A stretch of 64,000 nucleotides of DNA from Cupriavidus oxalaticus (GTDB lineage Bacteria > Pseudomonadota > Gammaproteobacteria > Burkholderiales > Burkholderiaceae): contig NZ_CP038634.1 in assembly GCF_004768545.1 (NCBI RefSeq), positions 62,001-126,000 of the forward strand, written 5' to 3'. Position 1 is the first letter of the stretch. Every line of letters starts with the position of its first letter. Of the stretch, positions 7,060 to 15,703 are shown piece after piece. Position numbers and translations under genes: made by a program. The notes beneath the pieces were generated by a model. That model was not told the origin of the DNA, did not search any database, and saw only the letters and a program-made list of their open reading frames with translations.

Positions 7060-9650
7060 AGCAGCGACCGGCCCAGGCAGCGGCATGCGAGCGCTATGTC
7101 GACCGCCTGCCCGTATCGCCTGAAATCCGCAGCGAACTGCTGGCCGACATGCCCGCCGCGGCCGCGGCGCCGGTGGCATCGCTGGCACCGGTCAGCACGG
7201 TCATGCCGGTCGGCGGCGATGGCCGCGACGGCCGCGACGCGCAGGAAGCGATCTCGCGCCTGCAGTCGCGCCTTGCCGCCAAGGACGCGCCCGCCGCGCA
7301 GGGCGGCAGCGCCTACGCGTCGGTCGGCCGCCGTTTCACCATCGCCTACGGCAACCCTCAGGTTGGCGGCGAGCCGCTGCTGCAGCGCCGCGACGATGGC
7401 ACCGTCAAGGTCGACACCGGCCCCGAGCCGGAGCGCAGCTCGATGGTGCCGCGCCAGTGGCCGCCGCATATCGTCACCGGCTGGCTGCGCAATGCCTGGC
7501 GCCGCATGCTGGGCCGCCCGCCCGTGCCCGAGACCTGGGACACGCTGCACGACGGCCCCGATGCCGAAGGCATGTGGCATCCGGCCGGCTCGCACCGGCG
7601 CTGGGTCCTGCTGGGCCTGGTCCTGATCCAGACCGTGCTGGCCACCTACTTCATGACCAGCGTGCTGCCATACCACGGGGCCGATCCGCTCGAGATCGCG
7701 ATCCTGGGCCTGTTCGCCATCCTGTTCTCCTGGGTGTCGGCGGGCTTCTGGACCGCGATGATGGGCTTCCTGGTGCTGGCCAAGGGCGGCGACCGGCATC
7801 TGATTTCGCGCTCCGCCGCACCCGAAGGGCCGCTCGCGCCCGAGGCGCGCACCGCGATCATCATGCCGATCTGCAACGAGGACGTGACGCGGGTGTTCGC
7901 GGGCTTGCGCGCGACCTATGAATCGCTGGCACGCACCAGCCACCTGTCCAATTTCGATTTCATCGTGCTGTCCGACAGCGGCAATCCGGACCTGCGCACC
8001 GCCGAGCACGACGCGTGGATGGAACTGTGCCGCGCGGTCGGCGGCTTCGGCCGCATCTTCTATCGCTGGCGCCGCCACCGCGTCAAGCGCAAGACCGGCA
8101 ACGTTGCCGACTTCTGCCGCCGCTGGGGCAGCAAGTACCGCTACATGGTGGTGCTCGATGCCGACAGCGTGATGAGCGGCGAATGCCTGGCCACGCTGGT
8201 GCGGCTGATGGAGGCCAACCCCGGTGCCGGTATCATCCAGACCGCGCCGCTGGCCGTGGGCCGCGAGACGCTGTATGCGCGCGTGCAGCAGTTCGCCACG
8301 CGCGTGTACGGGCCGCTGTTCACTGCGGGCCTGCATTACTGGCAGCTGGGCGAATCGCACTACTGGGGCCATAACGCCATCATCCGCGTCAAGCCGTTCA
8401 TCGAGCATTGCGCGCTGGCGCCGCTGCCGGGCCGCGGTCCGCTGTCCGGCGAAATCCTGTCGCACGACTTCGTCGAAGCCGCGCTGATGCGCCGTGCCGG
8501 CTGGGGCGTGTGGATCGCGTACGACCTCGAGGGCTCGTACGAAGAACTGCCGCCGAACCTGCTCGACGAAGTCAAGCGCGACCGCCGCTGGTGCCAGGGC
8601 AACCTGATGAATTTCCGGCTGTGGCTCAAGCAGGGCTTCCACGTGGTGCACCGCGCGGTGTTCCTGACCGGCATCATGGCCTACCTGTCGGCGCCGCTGT
8701 GGCTGTTGTTCCTGCTGCTGTCCACGGCGATGCTGGCCAAGCATGCGCTGGTGCCGCCGGAGTATTTCACGCAGCAGTACCAGCTGTTCCCGACCTGGCC
8801 CGAGTGGCACCCGGAGAAGGCGCTGGCGCTGTTCTCGGCGACCGCCACGCTGCTGTTCCTGCCCAAGCTCGCCAGCGTGGTGCTGCTGATGAAGCAGGCG
8901 CGGCGCTACGGCGGCGCGGTGCAGCTCTTTGCCAGCATGCTGGTCGAGGTGCTGCTGTCAGCGCTGCTGGCGCCTACGCGGATGCTGTTCCATACCAAGT
9001 TTGTGATTGCCGCCTACAGCGGCTGGGGCATCTCGTGGAAATCGCCGCCGCGCGAAGACGCCGAGACCACCTGGGGCGAGGCGTTCCGCCGCCACGGCTG
9101 GCACACCGCGCTGGGGTTTGCGTGGGGCGGTCTGGTCTACTGGCTGAACCCGTCGTACGTGCTGTGGCTGCTGCCGATCGTCGGGTCGCTGGCAATGTCG
9201 ATCCCGTTGTCGGTGATGCTGTCGCGCGTGTCGCTGGGCCGTGCCTCGCGCAATGCGGGCCTGTTCATGATCCCGGAAGAAACGCTGGTGCCGCGCGAGA
9301 TCGTCGAGACGCAGCAGCATGTCGAGAACGCCGCGGACACGCCTGACTTTGTCGATGCGGTGGTGGACCCGGTCACCAATGCGCTGATGTGCGCGACCGC
9401 GACGGCGCGGCCGGTGCAGCCCGAAGCGGCACGCCGGCGCCACGAAACGCTGGTCGAGCATGCGCTGACCCATGGTCCGCGCGCGCTGACACCGGCGCAG
9501 AAGCACCTGCTGCTGGGCAACCCGTTCGCGCTGGCCCGGCTGCATGAGCTGGTGTGGGGTTCGCCGCTGGCCGATGCCGGCTGGAAAGATACGCGCATGC
9601 TGGTGCGCAGGGCGGCCAACGTGCTGCCATTGCGGCCGCGCGCGGCGTGA
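7032..9650 (+). CDS. opgH: Glucan biosynthesis glucosyltransferase H
   Basis: Inner-membrane family-2 glycosyltransferase that makes the glucan backbone from UDP-glucose. The 872-residue length is close to E. coli OpgH (about 850). The start is GTG at 7032, inside the end of opgG, giving the family-like N-terminus MELHLTPRLK. An N-terminal cytoplasmic part (to about 190) is followed by two transmembrane helices (about 195-260), the catalytic domain with VVLDADSVMSG (the DxD metal site, near residue 375-385) and the product-binding motif RDRRWCQGN (near 515-523), then a C-terminal helix bundle and a soluble tail. All catalytic motifs look intact. The gene ends in a clear terminator at 9673-9702, so opgGH is a two-gene operon. 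Confidence 0.94.
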   Translation: MELHLTPRLKQRPAQAAACERYVDRLPVSPEIRSELLADMPAAAAAPVASLAPVSTVMPVGGDGRDGRDAQEAISRLQSRLAAKDAPAAQGGSAYASVGRRFTIAYGNPQVGGEPLLQRRDDGTVKVDTGPEPERSSMVPRQWPPHIVTGWLRNAWRRMLGRPPVPETWDTLHDGPDAEGMWHPAGSHRRWVLLGLVLIQTVLATYFMTSVLPYHGADPLEIAILGLFAILFSWVSAGFWTAMMGFLVLAKGGDRHLISRSAAPEGPLAPEARTAIIMPICNEDVTRVFAGLRATYESLARTSHLSNFDFIVLSDSGNPDLRTAEHDAWMELCRAVGGFGRIFYRWRRHRVKRKTGNVADFCRRWGSKYRYMVVLDADSVMSGECLATLVRLMEANPGAGIIQTAPLAVGRETLYARVQQFATRVYGPLFTAGLHYWQLGESHYWGHNAIIRVKPFIEHCALAPLPGRGPLSGEILSHDFVEAALMRRAGWGVWIAYDLEGSYEELPPNLLDEVKRDRRWCQGNLMNFRLWLKQGFHVVHRAVFLTGIMAYLSAPLWLLFLLLSTAMLAKHALVPPEYFTQQYQLFPTWPEWHPEKALALFSATATLLFLPKLASVVLLMKQARRYGGAVQLFASMLVEVLLSALLAPTRMLFHTKFVIAAYSGWGISWKSPPREDAETTWGEAFRRHGWHTALGFAWGGLVYWLNPSYVLWLLPIVGSLAMSIPLSVMLSRVSLGRASRNAGLFMIPEETLVPREIVETQQHVENAADTPDFVDAVVDPVTNALMCATATARPVQPEAARRRHETLVEHALTHGPRALTPAQKHLLLGNPFALARLHELVWGSPLADAGWKDTRMLVRRAANVLPLRPRAA

Positions 9651-9672
9651 CGCCGATTGCCTGCTGAACAAG

Positions 9673-9702
9673 AAATGGCCTGCTGATGCGGGCCATTTTT
9701 TT
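9673..9702 (+). terminator. Rho-independent terminator of opgGH
   Basis: Stem AAATGGCC / GGCCATTT (9673-9680 with 9691-9698) with a 10-base loop; the T-run extends to 9702. It lies 22 bases after the opgH stop. Confidence 0.85.
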
Positions 9703-9802
9703 GCTGGCGGCGGTACCGGCACCAACCACCGCCAACCGGCACCCATCGGCATTACCGTGGTGTCATTTGCAATCGATTCTTGTTTCCTGGCGGGTTGCGG
9801 CT

Positions 9803-10399
9803 TCAGCGCAGCGCCGACGTGCAGATCGGCGCATTGATGTAGACATCGCCGATGCGGCGCTCTCCGCGGTCCTTGCGGGTCATGTAGCGGAACATCAGGC
9901 TGACGCCGAGCTTGGTCAGGATTTCCACGTCGCGGTTGGCGCAGATATTGCGCTGCAGCGGCGCGGCATAGTTGACCTCGAAGCTGGCGAGATCCAGCAT
10001 CGGCCCGCGGTAATTGGTCAGTTCCAGCTGGAACAGCACGTGCTTGCCGGGCACCGACTGGCAGCGGCGCAGCCGCGTTTCGCCGTCGATTTCGATCGGC
10101 AGGGCATCGTTGAGCTGGCGGCAGGCGCGCGCCAGCACGTTGTCGGGGCGCGTGGTATTGCGCAACAGTTCGGGCACGCCGGCGGCGCCGGTATTCTGGC
10201 CCGTGGCCGCCCCCTTGAGCATGCGCGACAGGGGTTCGGCTTCGTCGACCGCGGCAGCCGGCGCCGACGCCGCGGCGGCATTGCGCACCGGCACCGGCAC
10301 CGGTGCCGCATGCAGCGCCAGCGGCAACAGCAGCGCGGCCACCCATGCAGGGGTGGCCAGGCCAGGCGAAGCGGAAATCGGCGTGTGTCGTGTTCTCAT
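9803..10399 (-). CDS. Exported protein of unknown function, paralogue of the gene at 52457
   Basis: A 198-residue protein with a signal peptide (LLLPLALHA, cut near residue 31), an Ala-rich linker and a compact C-terminal domain. Conserved features shared with the protein at 52457-53017 are ARACRQLNDALPIEIDGETR, then RRCQSVPGKHVLFQLEL, then APLQRNICANRDVEILTKLGVSLMFRYM, and a final Cys four residues from the end. Four Cys in the mature part (in ACRQ, RRCQ, NICA, ICTS) are matched in the paralogue, suggesting two disulphides. I do not recognise a named family. The gene is convergent with opgH and its terminator, and divergent from the Bcr exporter gene. Confidence 0.7.
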   Translation of the reverse strand: MRTRHTPISASPGLATPAWVAALLLPLALHAAPVPVPVRNAAAASAPAAAVDEAEPLSRMLKGAATGQNTGAAGVPELLRNTTRPDNVLARACRQLNDALPIEIDGETRLRRCQSVPGKHVLFQLELTNYRGPMLDLASFEVNYAAPLQRNICANRDVEILTKLGVSLMFRYMTRKDRGERRIGDVYINAPICTSALR

Positions 10400-10787
10400 G
10401 CAGGCTAACGTTGCCGGGAGCGGTACTGTCGTCCGTCTCTGCGAGGCCGGCCGCGCATGTCACGCGACACTCACGCCGACAGGCTGGCATTGTACCCTTC
10501 ACCTTGCCAGGCGTGAAAGGCACGCCACGCCTGCCATCATGGCGTCAGTGCACGCATGGCATGCATTCCGGTCAGATGCTCGCTTGATTCCAGCATCTGG
10601 CAAGTTTGCCAATCCTGCCAACTTCATCGAACCCGACCTTGGCAGGGCAATATTCCGGAACGAGTGCTTCAAACCTGTGCAACCCGCTGCGGCATCGCTT
10701 TCGTTATGTTGTGCAACAATTGCCCCTTTCCAACGGCTTGCAGCCGCGCCCCGGCATCGCCCGCGGCGGTGATCGCCACGCAACCGC
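10400..10787. other. Divergent intergenic region before the Bcr-type exporter
   Basis: This 388-base stretch between divergent genes holds a short palindrome with arms TGTTG/CAACA (10707-10718) close to the exporter start, a possible operator. No strong sigma-70 promoter stands out and no gene is supported. Confidence 0.35.
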
Positions 10788-12023
10788 ATGCACCGGATTT
10801 CTTCCATGTCCCGTTCCCCGAGCGCTGCCTCGACCGCGCGCTTTCCCGCCTGGCTTTTGATATGCGGCTCGCTGATGGCGATCGCGCCGCTGTCGATCGA
10901 CATGTACCTGCCGAGCTTTCCCGCGCTGGCGGGCGACCTTGGCGTCGATATCGGCCAGGTACAGCTGACCCTCGGCACGTTCCTGGTCGGCCTTGCCGTG
11001 GGGCAGGCGTTCTACGGGCCGTTCAGCGACCGCTTTGGCCGCAAGCCGCCGCTGTATCTGGGACTGGGACTCTATGTGGTTGCGGCGATCGGATGCGCAC
11101 TGGCGCGCAATGCCGAGACGCTGATGCTGTGGCGCTTCCTGCAGGCGCTGGGCGGCTGCGCCGGCATGGTGATGGCGCGCGCCGTGATCCGCGACCGGCT
11201 CGAGGCCCATGAATCGGCGCGCGCGTTTTCGTCGCTGATGCTGGTGATGGGGCTGGCGCCGATCCTCGCGCCGGTCATCGGCGGCGCGATCCTTACGGCG
11301 GCCGGCTGGCGCACGATCTTCTGGGTGCTGGCGGCGGCCGGCCTGGCCATCCTGTTGCTGGTGCACTGGCGCATGGAGGAGTCGCTGGACCGGCGCCAGG
11401 CGGCGCCGCTGCGGCTTGGCACCGTAGCCAGGAGCTACGGCGAGCTGCTGCGCGACCGTGAATTCGTCGGCTACTCGATGTCGGCCGGTTTCGGGTCGGC
11501 GGGGATGTTCGCGTATATCTCCGGTTCGCCGTTCGTGCTGATCGAGCTGCACGGCATTGCGCCGTCGCACTATGGTTTCGTGTTCGGCGCCAATGCGCTG
11601 GGCCTGATCGTCATGTCGCAGCTCAACAGCCGGCTGGTGCACGGTCGCACGCTCGACCAGGTCCTGGGACGGGCGCTGCTGGCGCCTTGCGCCGCGGGCG
11701 CGGTGCTGGCCGTGGCGGCGCTGGCCGGGCTGGCGACGCTGCCGGTGCTGCTGGCGGCATTCTTCGTCTTTATCGGTGCGCTGGGCTGCGTCACGCCCAA
11801 TGCTTCGGCGCTGGCGCTGGCGCACCAGGGGCATCGCGCCGGCACGGCTTCGGCACTGATGGGTACGCTGCAGTTTTCGCTGGGCACGCTCGGCGGCGCG
11901 GCCGTGAGCGTGTGGCGCGACGGCACCGCGCTGCCGCTGGCCGTGGTGATGGCGCTATGCGGCGCTGGCGCGGTGCTGATGCGTTACTACGGCAGCTCCG
12001 GCGCTGGCCGGGCGGCTGCCTGA
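10788..12023 (+). CDS. Bcr/CflA-family MFS drug exporter
   Basis: A 12-helix drug:proton antiporter of the DHA1 group, predicted to export drugs such as bicyclomycin or chloramphenicol-like compounds. The 411-residue product (405 from the second ATG at 10806) starts with a short basic N-terminus and shows the family signatures: APLSIDMYLPSFPALAGDL in helix 1, motif A GPFSDRFGRKP in the helix 2-3 loop, a helix 4 segment LMLWRFLQALGGCAGMVMARAVIRD, and motif C-like GLAPILAPVIGGAI in helix 5. The substrate cannot be told from the sequence. The nearest regulator is not adjacent, so control is unclear. It is convergent with the MscS-type gene downstream. Confidence 0.88.
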   Translation: MHRISSMSRSPSAASTARFPAWLLICGSLMAIAPLSIDMYLPSFPALAGDLGVDIGQVQLTLGTFLVGLAVGQAFYGPFSDRFGRKPPLYLGLGLYVVAAIGCALARNAETLMLWRFLQALGGCAGMVMARAVIRDRLEAHESARAFSSLMLVMGLAPILAPVIGGAILTAAGWRTIFWVLAAAGLAILLLVHWRMEESLDRRQAAPLRLGTVARSYGELLRDREFVGYSMSAGFGSAGMFAYISGSPFVLIELHGIAPSHYGFVFGANALGLIVMSQLNSRLVHGRTLDQVLGRALLAPCAAGAVLAVAALAGLATLPVLLAAFFVFIGALGCVTPNASALALAHQGHRAGTASALMGTLQFSLGTLGGAAVSVWRDGTALPLAVVMALCGAGAVLMRYYGSSGAGRAAA

Positions 12024-12027
12024 CGAA

Positions 12028-12870
12028 TCAGGCGGCCTGCTGCAAGGCGGCGGCCTGCTGTACGACCACCATGTGTGCCGGCATGGGCGCGGCATAGCCG
12101 GCCTGGCCGAAGCACTCGCGGATGATGCGGTTTGTGTCGAAGTACACCTGCCAGTAATGGTCGTTGTGGCAATGCGGGCGTACCGCCAGCACCGGCCCGA
12201 CCAGCGTGAATTCCAGGATCTCCACGTCGACCGCGGGTTCCGGCAGCACGTTCGGGATCTGCGCGATGCGCGACTTGAGCAGCGCCGCCGCATCGGCCAC
12301 GTCGGTGCTGCCCGCGAGCTGGGCCTTCAGTTCCACGCGCCGGTACGGATTGGCGGTGAAGTTCTGGATCGTATCGCTGAAGATCTTGTTATTGCCGATC
12401 ACGGTCTGCACGTTGTCCGGCGTATCGAGCGACGTGGCGAACAGCCCGATCTCGCGCACCGTGCCGGTGACGCCGCCAATGGTAACGAAGTCACCCACCT
12501 TGAACGGCCGCAGCACCACCAGGAACGCGCCGGCCGCGAAATTCGACATCAGTCCCGACCATGCCATGCCAATGGCCACGCCGGCGGCGGCAATCAGCGC
12601 GGCGAAGGTGGTGGTCTGGATGCCGAAGTAGCCGAGGATGCCGATCACCAGCACCACATTCAGCGTGACCGTGACGATCGAACCCACATAGCGCAGCAGC
12701 GTCGGGTCGACCTTCTGCTTGCCGAGCGCGTTCTGCACCATCCGTACCACAAAATGGATCAGCCATCGGCCGATGACCCAGAACGCTAGCGCTGCCAGGA
12801 TCTTGACCCCGAACTGCGTGGCATAGGCGACCACCAGGGTCTTGAGGTTGTCGAAAGTCGTGGCATCCAT
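12028..12870 (-). CDS. Small-conductance MscS-type mechanosensitive channel
   Basis: A 280-residue inner-membrane channel, close to the size of E. coli MscS (286). It begins MDATTFDNLKTLVVAYATQFG after the ribosome binding site gagagga; an upstream in-frame ATG would add an improbable basic leader. Three transmembrane helices lie at about 18-40, 58-85 and 90-125. The third is the pore helix with the Gly/Ala packing pattern AALIAAAGVAIGMAWSGLMSNFAAG, followed by the beta domain RPFKVGDFVTIGGVTGTVREIGLF and VIGNNKIFSDTIQNF, and the C-terminal cytoplasmic alpha/beta domain. It is unlike the long MscS-type protein at 2226 and probably has a separate role. Downstream of amt on the same strand with about 170 bases between. 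Confidence 0.9.
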   Translation of the reverse strand: MDATTFDNLKTLVVAYATQFGVKILAALAFWVIGRWLIHFVVRMVQNALGKQKVDPTLLRYVGSIVTVTLNVVLVIGILGYFGIQTTTFAALIAAAGVAIGMAWSGLMSNFAAGAFLVVLRPFKVGDFVTIGGVTGTVREIGLFATSLDTPDNVQTVIGNNKIFSDTIQNFTANPYRRVELKAQLAGSTDVADAAALLKSRIAQIPNVLPEPAVDVEILEFTLVGPVLAVRPHCHNDHYWQVYFDTNRIIRECFGQAGYAAPMPAHMVVVQQAAALQQAA

Positions 12871-12990
12871 TGGCGTGTCCTCTCGGTTTGGGTGAGTGGT
12901 GCAGCCCTGCGCGCTGACGCGGCGCAATACGTGGGCACGGCAATTATTGGAATGCCGTGCCTCGAAGTGCAAGCAAATAATTGTCAAGAC

Positions 12991-13012
12991 AAGCTGGCCG
13001 GCAGGCCAGCTT
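12991..13012 (-). terminator. Hairpin after amt, probable terminator
   Basis: Perfect 9-bp arms AAGCTGGCC / GGCCAGCTT with a 4-base loop, 31 bases after the amt stop codon. The following sequence on the minus strand, GTCTTGACAATT, is only mildly T-rich, so termination efficiency is uncertain. Confidence 0.45.
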
Positions 13013-13042
13013 GCCCAGGCGCCGCCGGGCGGCGCAACCGCC

Positions 13043-14245
13043 TTACCAGTTGGTTTCGCGCTCCGGCGTGGCGGAGATGCGGTGCAGCGTCAGGTCCGCG
13101 CCGTTGAACTCGCCTTCGGCATCGAGCCGGATGCCGACCAGCTTCTTGAGCGCGCCGTATACCAGCGTGCCACCCGCCAGCGCCACCACGATCCCCAGCA
13201 CCGTGCCGATCAGCTGCGCGCCGAGCGACACGCCGCCCAGCCCGCCCAGTGCCCTGGCCCCGAAAATGCCCGCGGCGATGCCGCCCCAGGCGCCGCACAG
13301 CCCGTGCAGCGGCCAGACGCCCAGCACATCGTCGATATGCCACCTGTTCTGCGCCAGCGTAAACATATAGACGAAGAGGGCGCCCGCAACTCCGCCCGTG
13401 ATCAGTGCGCCCAGCGGGTGCATCAGGTCCGAACCGGCGCATACCGCCACCAGCCCGGCCAGCGGGCCGTTGTAGGCAAAGCCGGGATCATTGCGCCCGG
13501 CGGCCCACGCCGCCAGCGTGCCACCGGCCATCGCCATCAGCGAATTGATCGCAACCAGGCCGCTGATCTTGTCGACGGTCTGCGCGCTCATCACGTTGAA
13601 GCCGAACCAGCCCACTGCCAGGATCCACGCACCCAGCGCCAGGAACGGGATATTGGAAGGCGGATGGGCGCTGATGCGCCCGTCCTTCTGGTAGCGCCCG
13701 CGCCGCGCGCCGAGCAGCAGCACCGCCGGCAGCGCGATCCAGCCGCCCAGCGCATGCACGACCACCGAGCCGGCAAAGTCATGGAACGGCGCGCCGGCAA
13801 CCTGTGTGATCCAGTCCTGCACCCCGTAGCGCTGGTTCCACGCAATGCCTTCGAAGAAGGGATAGACAAAACCGACCAGAACGAAGGTCGCGACCAGTTG
13901 CGGATTGAAGCGCGAACGTTCGGCAATACCGCCCGAGATAATCGCCGGAATGGCGGCGGCAAAAGTCGCCAGGAAAAAGAACTTGACCAGGTCGTAACCG
14001 CTTTTCTGGGCCAGCGTTTCTGCCCCGGACATGAATTGCACGCCGTAGGCAATGGTGTAACCGATAAAGAAATAGGCAATCGTGGAAACTGCGAAATCCA
14101 CCAGAATCTTTACCAGTGCATTGACCTGGTTTTTCTTGCGCACCGTGCCTAGCTCGAGGAAAGCAAAGCCGGCGTGCATGGCCAGCACCATGATGGCGCC
14201 AAGCAGGATAAACATGGCGTCGGTGCCGGTCTTCCAGTTGTCCAT
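13043..14245 (-). CDS. amt: Ammonium transporter (Amt/Mep/Rh family)
   Basis: Inner-membrane trimeric ammonium channel/transporter used when nitrogen is scarce. The 400-residue product starts MDNWKTGTDAMF after a gagg ribosome binding site. It has eleven predicted helices and the family signatures: NALVKILVDFAVSTIAYFFIGY, the D156/H164 segment in DFAGSVVVHALGG, GWFGFNVMSA and H314 in PLHGLCGAWGG, corresponding to D160, H168 and H318 of E. coli AmtB. There is no cleavable signal peptide, unlike AmtB, and no glnK gene beside it; the P-II protein must be encoded elsewhere. A sigma-54 promoter lies at 14279-14294, in keeping with NtrC-type nitrogen control. Confidence 0.95.
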   Translation of the reverse strand: MDNWKTGTDAMFILLGAIMVLAMHAGFAFLELGTVRKKNQVNALVKILVDFAVSTIAYFFIGYTIAYGVQFMSGAETLAQKSGYDLVKFFFLATFAAAIPAIISGGIAERSRFNPQLVATFVLVGFVYPFFEGIAWNQRYGVQDWITQVAGAPFHDFAGSVVVHALGGWIALPAVLLLGARRGRYQKDGRISAHPPSNIPFLALGAWILAVGWFGFNVMSAQTVDKISGLVAINSLMAMAGGTLAAWAAGRNDPGFAYNGPLAGLVAVCAGSDLMHPLGALITGGVAGALFVYMFTLAQNRWHIDDVLGVWPLHGLCGAWGGIAAGIFGARALGGLGGVSLGAQLIGTVLGIVVALAGGTLVYGALKKLVGIRLDAEGEFNGADLTLHRISATPERETNW

Positions 14246-14278
14246 AGTGACCTCATGCTCAAAATGGGCGCATGGGTA

Positions 14279-14294
14279 TGCAAAAAGCATTCCA
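14279..14294 (-). promoter_or_regulatory. Sigma-54 (RpoN) promoter of amt
   Basis: On the minus strand the sequence is TGGAATG-CTTT-TTGCA, against the consensus TGGCACG-N4-TTGCA: the invariant GG and GC are present with the exact 10-base spacing, and the whole -12 block matches. The predicted transcription start would lie about 12 bases on (near 14268), leaving a leader of about 23 bases with the ribosome binding site before the amt ATG. Confidence 0.82.
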
Positions 14295-14642
14295 GTTGCG
14301 GCTGCATCCTGGTGCCGGCTGCACCGGAGTGGGCGGAATCCGCACCGGAATGCCGCGCGCAGGGAACCGGGCCCGCAGGACGTCGGAGCCGGGCGCCGGC
14401 GGCCGTGCCTGATATGCGCCAGAATGGCGCTTCGCCGGCATGTTCGGCTGACCCGTTTTGGTGCGACGCCCCAATTCCGGGCGTTTGCCGGGTCCGGGCC
14501 CGTGACAGCGTTGCCTTGCGGCGCAACGCCGCAGCCAGCCGAAGCGGGCCCGTGACAAGCGCGAAAAGAGCGGGAAATTGCCCGCTAACCGGCCTCAAGC
14601 AAGGATTTGCGGGTTTTTTCGTTGCATTGGTGCCACTGGGGA

Positions 14643-14672
14643 TTGCTCAACGCACAAGGGGCAGATTAGACT
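14643..14672 (+). promoter_or_regulatory. Candidate sigma-70 promoter of HU gene
   Basis: TTGCTC (14643-14648), an 18-base spacer and TAGACT (14667-14672) lie 66 bases before the HU start codon. Each hexamer matches four of six consensus bases. Confidence 0.4.
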
Positions 14673-14738
14673 GCGCCGATCGATGTTTTGCCGCCAGGCA
14701 AGCACATCGGTGACGACGACCAACAAGGGAAATCAGCC

Positions 14739-15020
14739 ATGAATAAAGGTGAACTGGTATCGGCCATCGCCACGGAAGCAGAACTGAGCAACGCCGCCGC
14801 TGAGCGCGCGCTCAACGCAGCGCTGGACAGCATCAAGAAGGCAGTGGCAAAGGGTGATTCGGTCACGCTCGTAGGTTTTGGCAGCTTCAGCGCCGGCAAG
14901 CGCGCCGCGCGCACCGGACGCAATCCGCGCACCGGCGAAACCATCAAGATCCCGGCCGCCAAGACGGTCAAGTTTTCCGCCGGACAGGGTTTCAAGGACG
15001 CGGTGAACAAGAAGAAGTAA
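14739..15020 (+). CDS. HU-family DNA-binding protein
   Basis: A 93-residue nucleoid protein that bends DNA as a dimer. The start [11 protein letters not shown] follows an aaggga ribosome binding site; an upstream in-frame ATG at 14688 would add an unlikely acidic leader. It shows the full HU pattern: the helical N-terminus ending [13 protein letters not shown], the [29 protein letters not shown] arm with the intercalating Pro, and the [17 protein letters not shown] tail. The terminator at 15047 follows directly, so it is monocistronic. A second, larger HU-like protein with an H1-type tail lies at 22796. Confidence 0.95.
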   Translation: MNKGELVSAIATEAELSNAAAERALNAALDSIKKAVAKGDSVTLVGFGSFSAGKRAARTGRNPRTGETIKIPAAKTVKFSAGQGFKDAVNKKK

Positions 15021-15046
15021 GCAGTTTGCGTCCACAGCGTGAAAGA

Positions 15047-15069
15047 GCGGCCAGGCAGGCCGCTTTTTT
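15047..15069 (+). terminator. Rho-independent terminator of HU gene
   Basis: GCGGCC / GGCCGC stem (15047-15052 with 15058-15063), loop AGGCA, then six T residues, 26 bases after the HU stop. Confidence 0.88.
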
Positions 15070-15201
15070 GTTTTGCGCGCCGTGCGCGATGACCGGCAAC
15101 GGCGGGGCCGATCCGGGTTAAACTGCCGGCGCCTGGATGCCGCCAGCCGGCCCGGGCGACCGCCCCCGCAATCCGCACCCCCGATCCGAACTCCCCGCAT
15201 C

Positions 15202-15687
15202 ATGAACGACCTGTCCCACCAGCTTTCCATGACCGTGCTGATGACGCCGGACATGGCCAATTTCTCCGGCAACGTCCACGGCGGTACCATCCTGAAGTAC
15301 CTGGACATGGTCGCGTATGCCTGCGCCAGCCGCTATGCGGGCCGCTACGTGGTGACGCTGTCGGTTGACCAGGTGGTGTTCCGCCAGCCCATCCACGTGG
15401 GCGAGCTGGTGACCTTCCTGGCCTCGGTCAACTTTACCGGCCGCAGCTCGATGGAGATCGGCATCAAGGTCGTGACCGAGAATATCCGCAGCAAGCTGGT
15501 GCGCCACACCAACAGCTGCTACTTCACCATGGTGGCGGTCGACGACAACGGCGCCCCGGCGGAAGTGCCGCCGCTTGAGCCGCGCGATGAAGTCGAGCGC
15601 CAGCGCTTTGCCGCCGCCCAGCAGCGCCGTGCACTGCGCCAGGAAATGGAAAAGCGCCACGGCGACATCAAGTCGTCGGTGACCTGA
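15202..15687 (+). CDS. Acyl-CoA thioesterase, hotdog fold (YciA/BACH-like)
   Basis: Cytoplasmic enzyme hydrolysing acyl-CoA thioesters. The 161-residue product reads MNDLSHQLSMTVLMTPDMANFSGNV and then HGGTILKYLDMVAYACASRYAG, the hallmark start of the YciA/Acot hotdog group where the Asp of LDMVA and preceding residues form the active site. VDQVVFRQPIHVGELVTF and SMEIGIKVVTENI follow in the expected order, and a helical Arg/Glu-rich tail ends the protein. The ribosome binding site before the ATG is weak. creA follows 16 bases after the stop, so the two genes probably share a transcript. Chain-length preference cannot be told. Confidence 0.9.
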   Translation: MNDLSHQLSMTVLMTPDMANFSGNVHGGTILKYLDMVAYACASRYAGRYVVTLSVDQVVFRQPIHVGELVTFLASVNFTGRSSMEIGIKVVTENIRSKLVRHTNSCYFTMVAVDDNGAPAEVPPLEPRDEVERQRFAAAQQRRALRQEMEKRHGDIKSSVT

Positions 15688-15703
15688 CACGTTGCCATCC
15701 ACC

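Larger units (their letters stand above)
14246..14738. other. Divergent intergenic region amt - HU
   Basis: This 493-base region carries the sigma-54 promoter of amt at its left end and a sigma-70 promoter candidate for HU at its right end. Between them are a 13-base direct repeat CGGGCCCGTGACA (14495-14507 and 14545-14557, exactly 50 bases apart) flanking a hairpin with arms TGCGGCG/CGCCGCA, and a further 6-bp hairpin AGCGGG/CCCGCT near 14566-14583. I could not identify a convincing NtrC site of the GCAC-N7-GTGC type. Confidence 0.5.

Noticed and set aside
7056..8810. Long minus-strand open frame of 584 codons inside opgH
   Set aside because: It runs antisense to a clear glycosyltransferase with intact motifs. 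Its translated sequence is His/Arg/Gln-rich with no recognisable domain, as expected from the reverse frame of GC-rich DNA.
14310..14360. GGTGC/GCACC repeats upstream of amt as NtrC sites
   Set aside because: Orientation is GTGC-N5-GCAC rather than the GCAC-N7-GTGC of NtrC sites.
14620..14650. Second sigma-54 promoter on the minus strand around TGGCACCAATGCA
   Set aside because: GG and GC are separated by 7 bases instead of 10.
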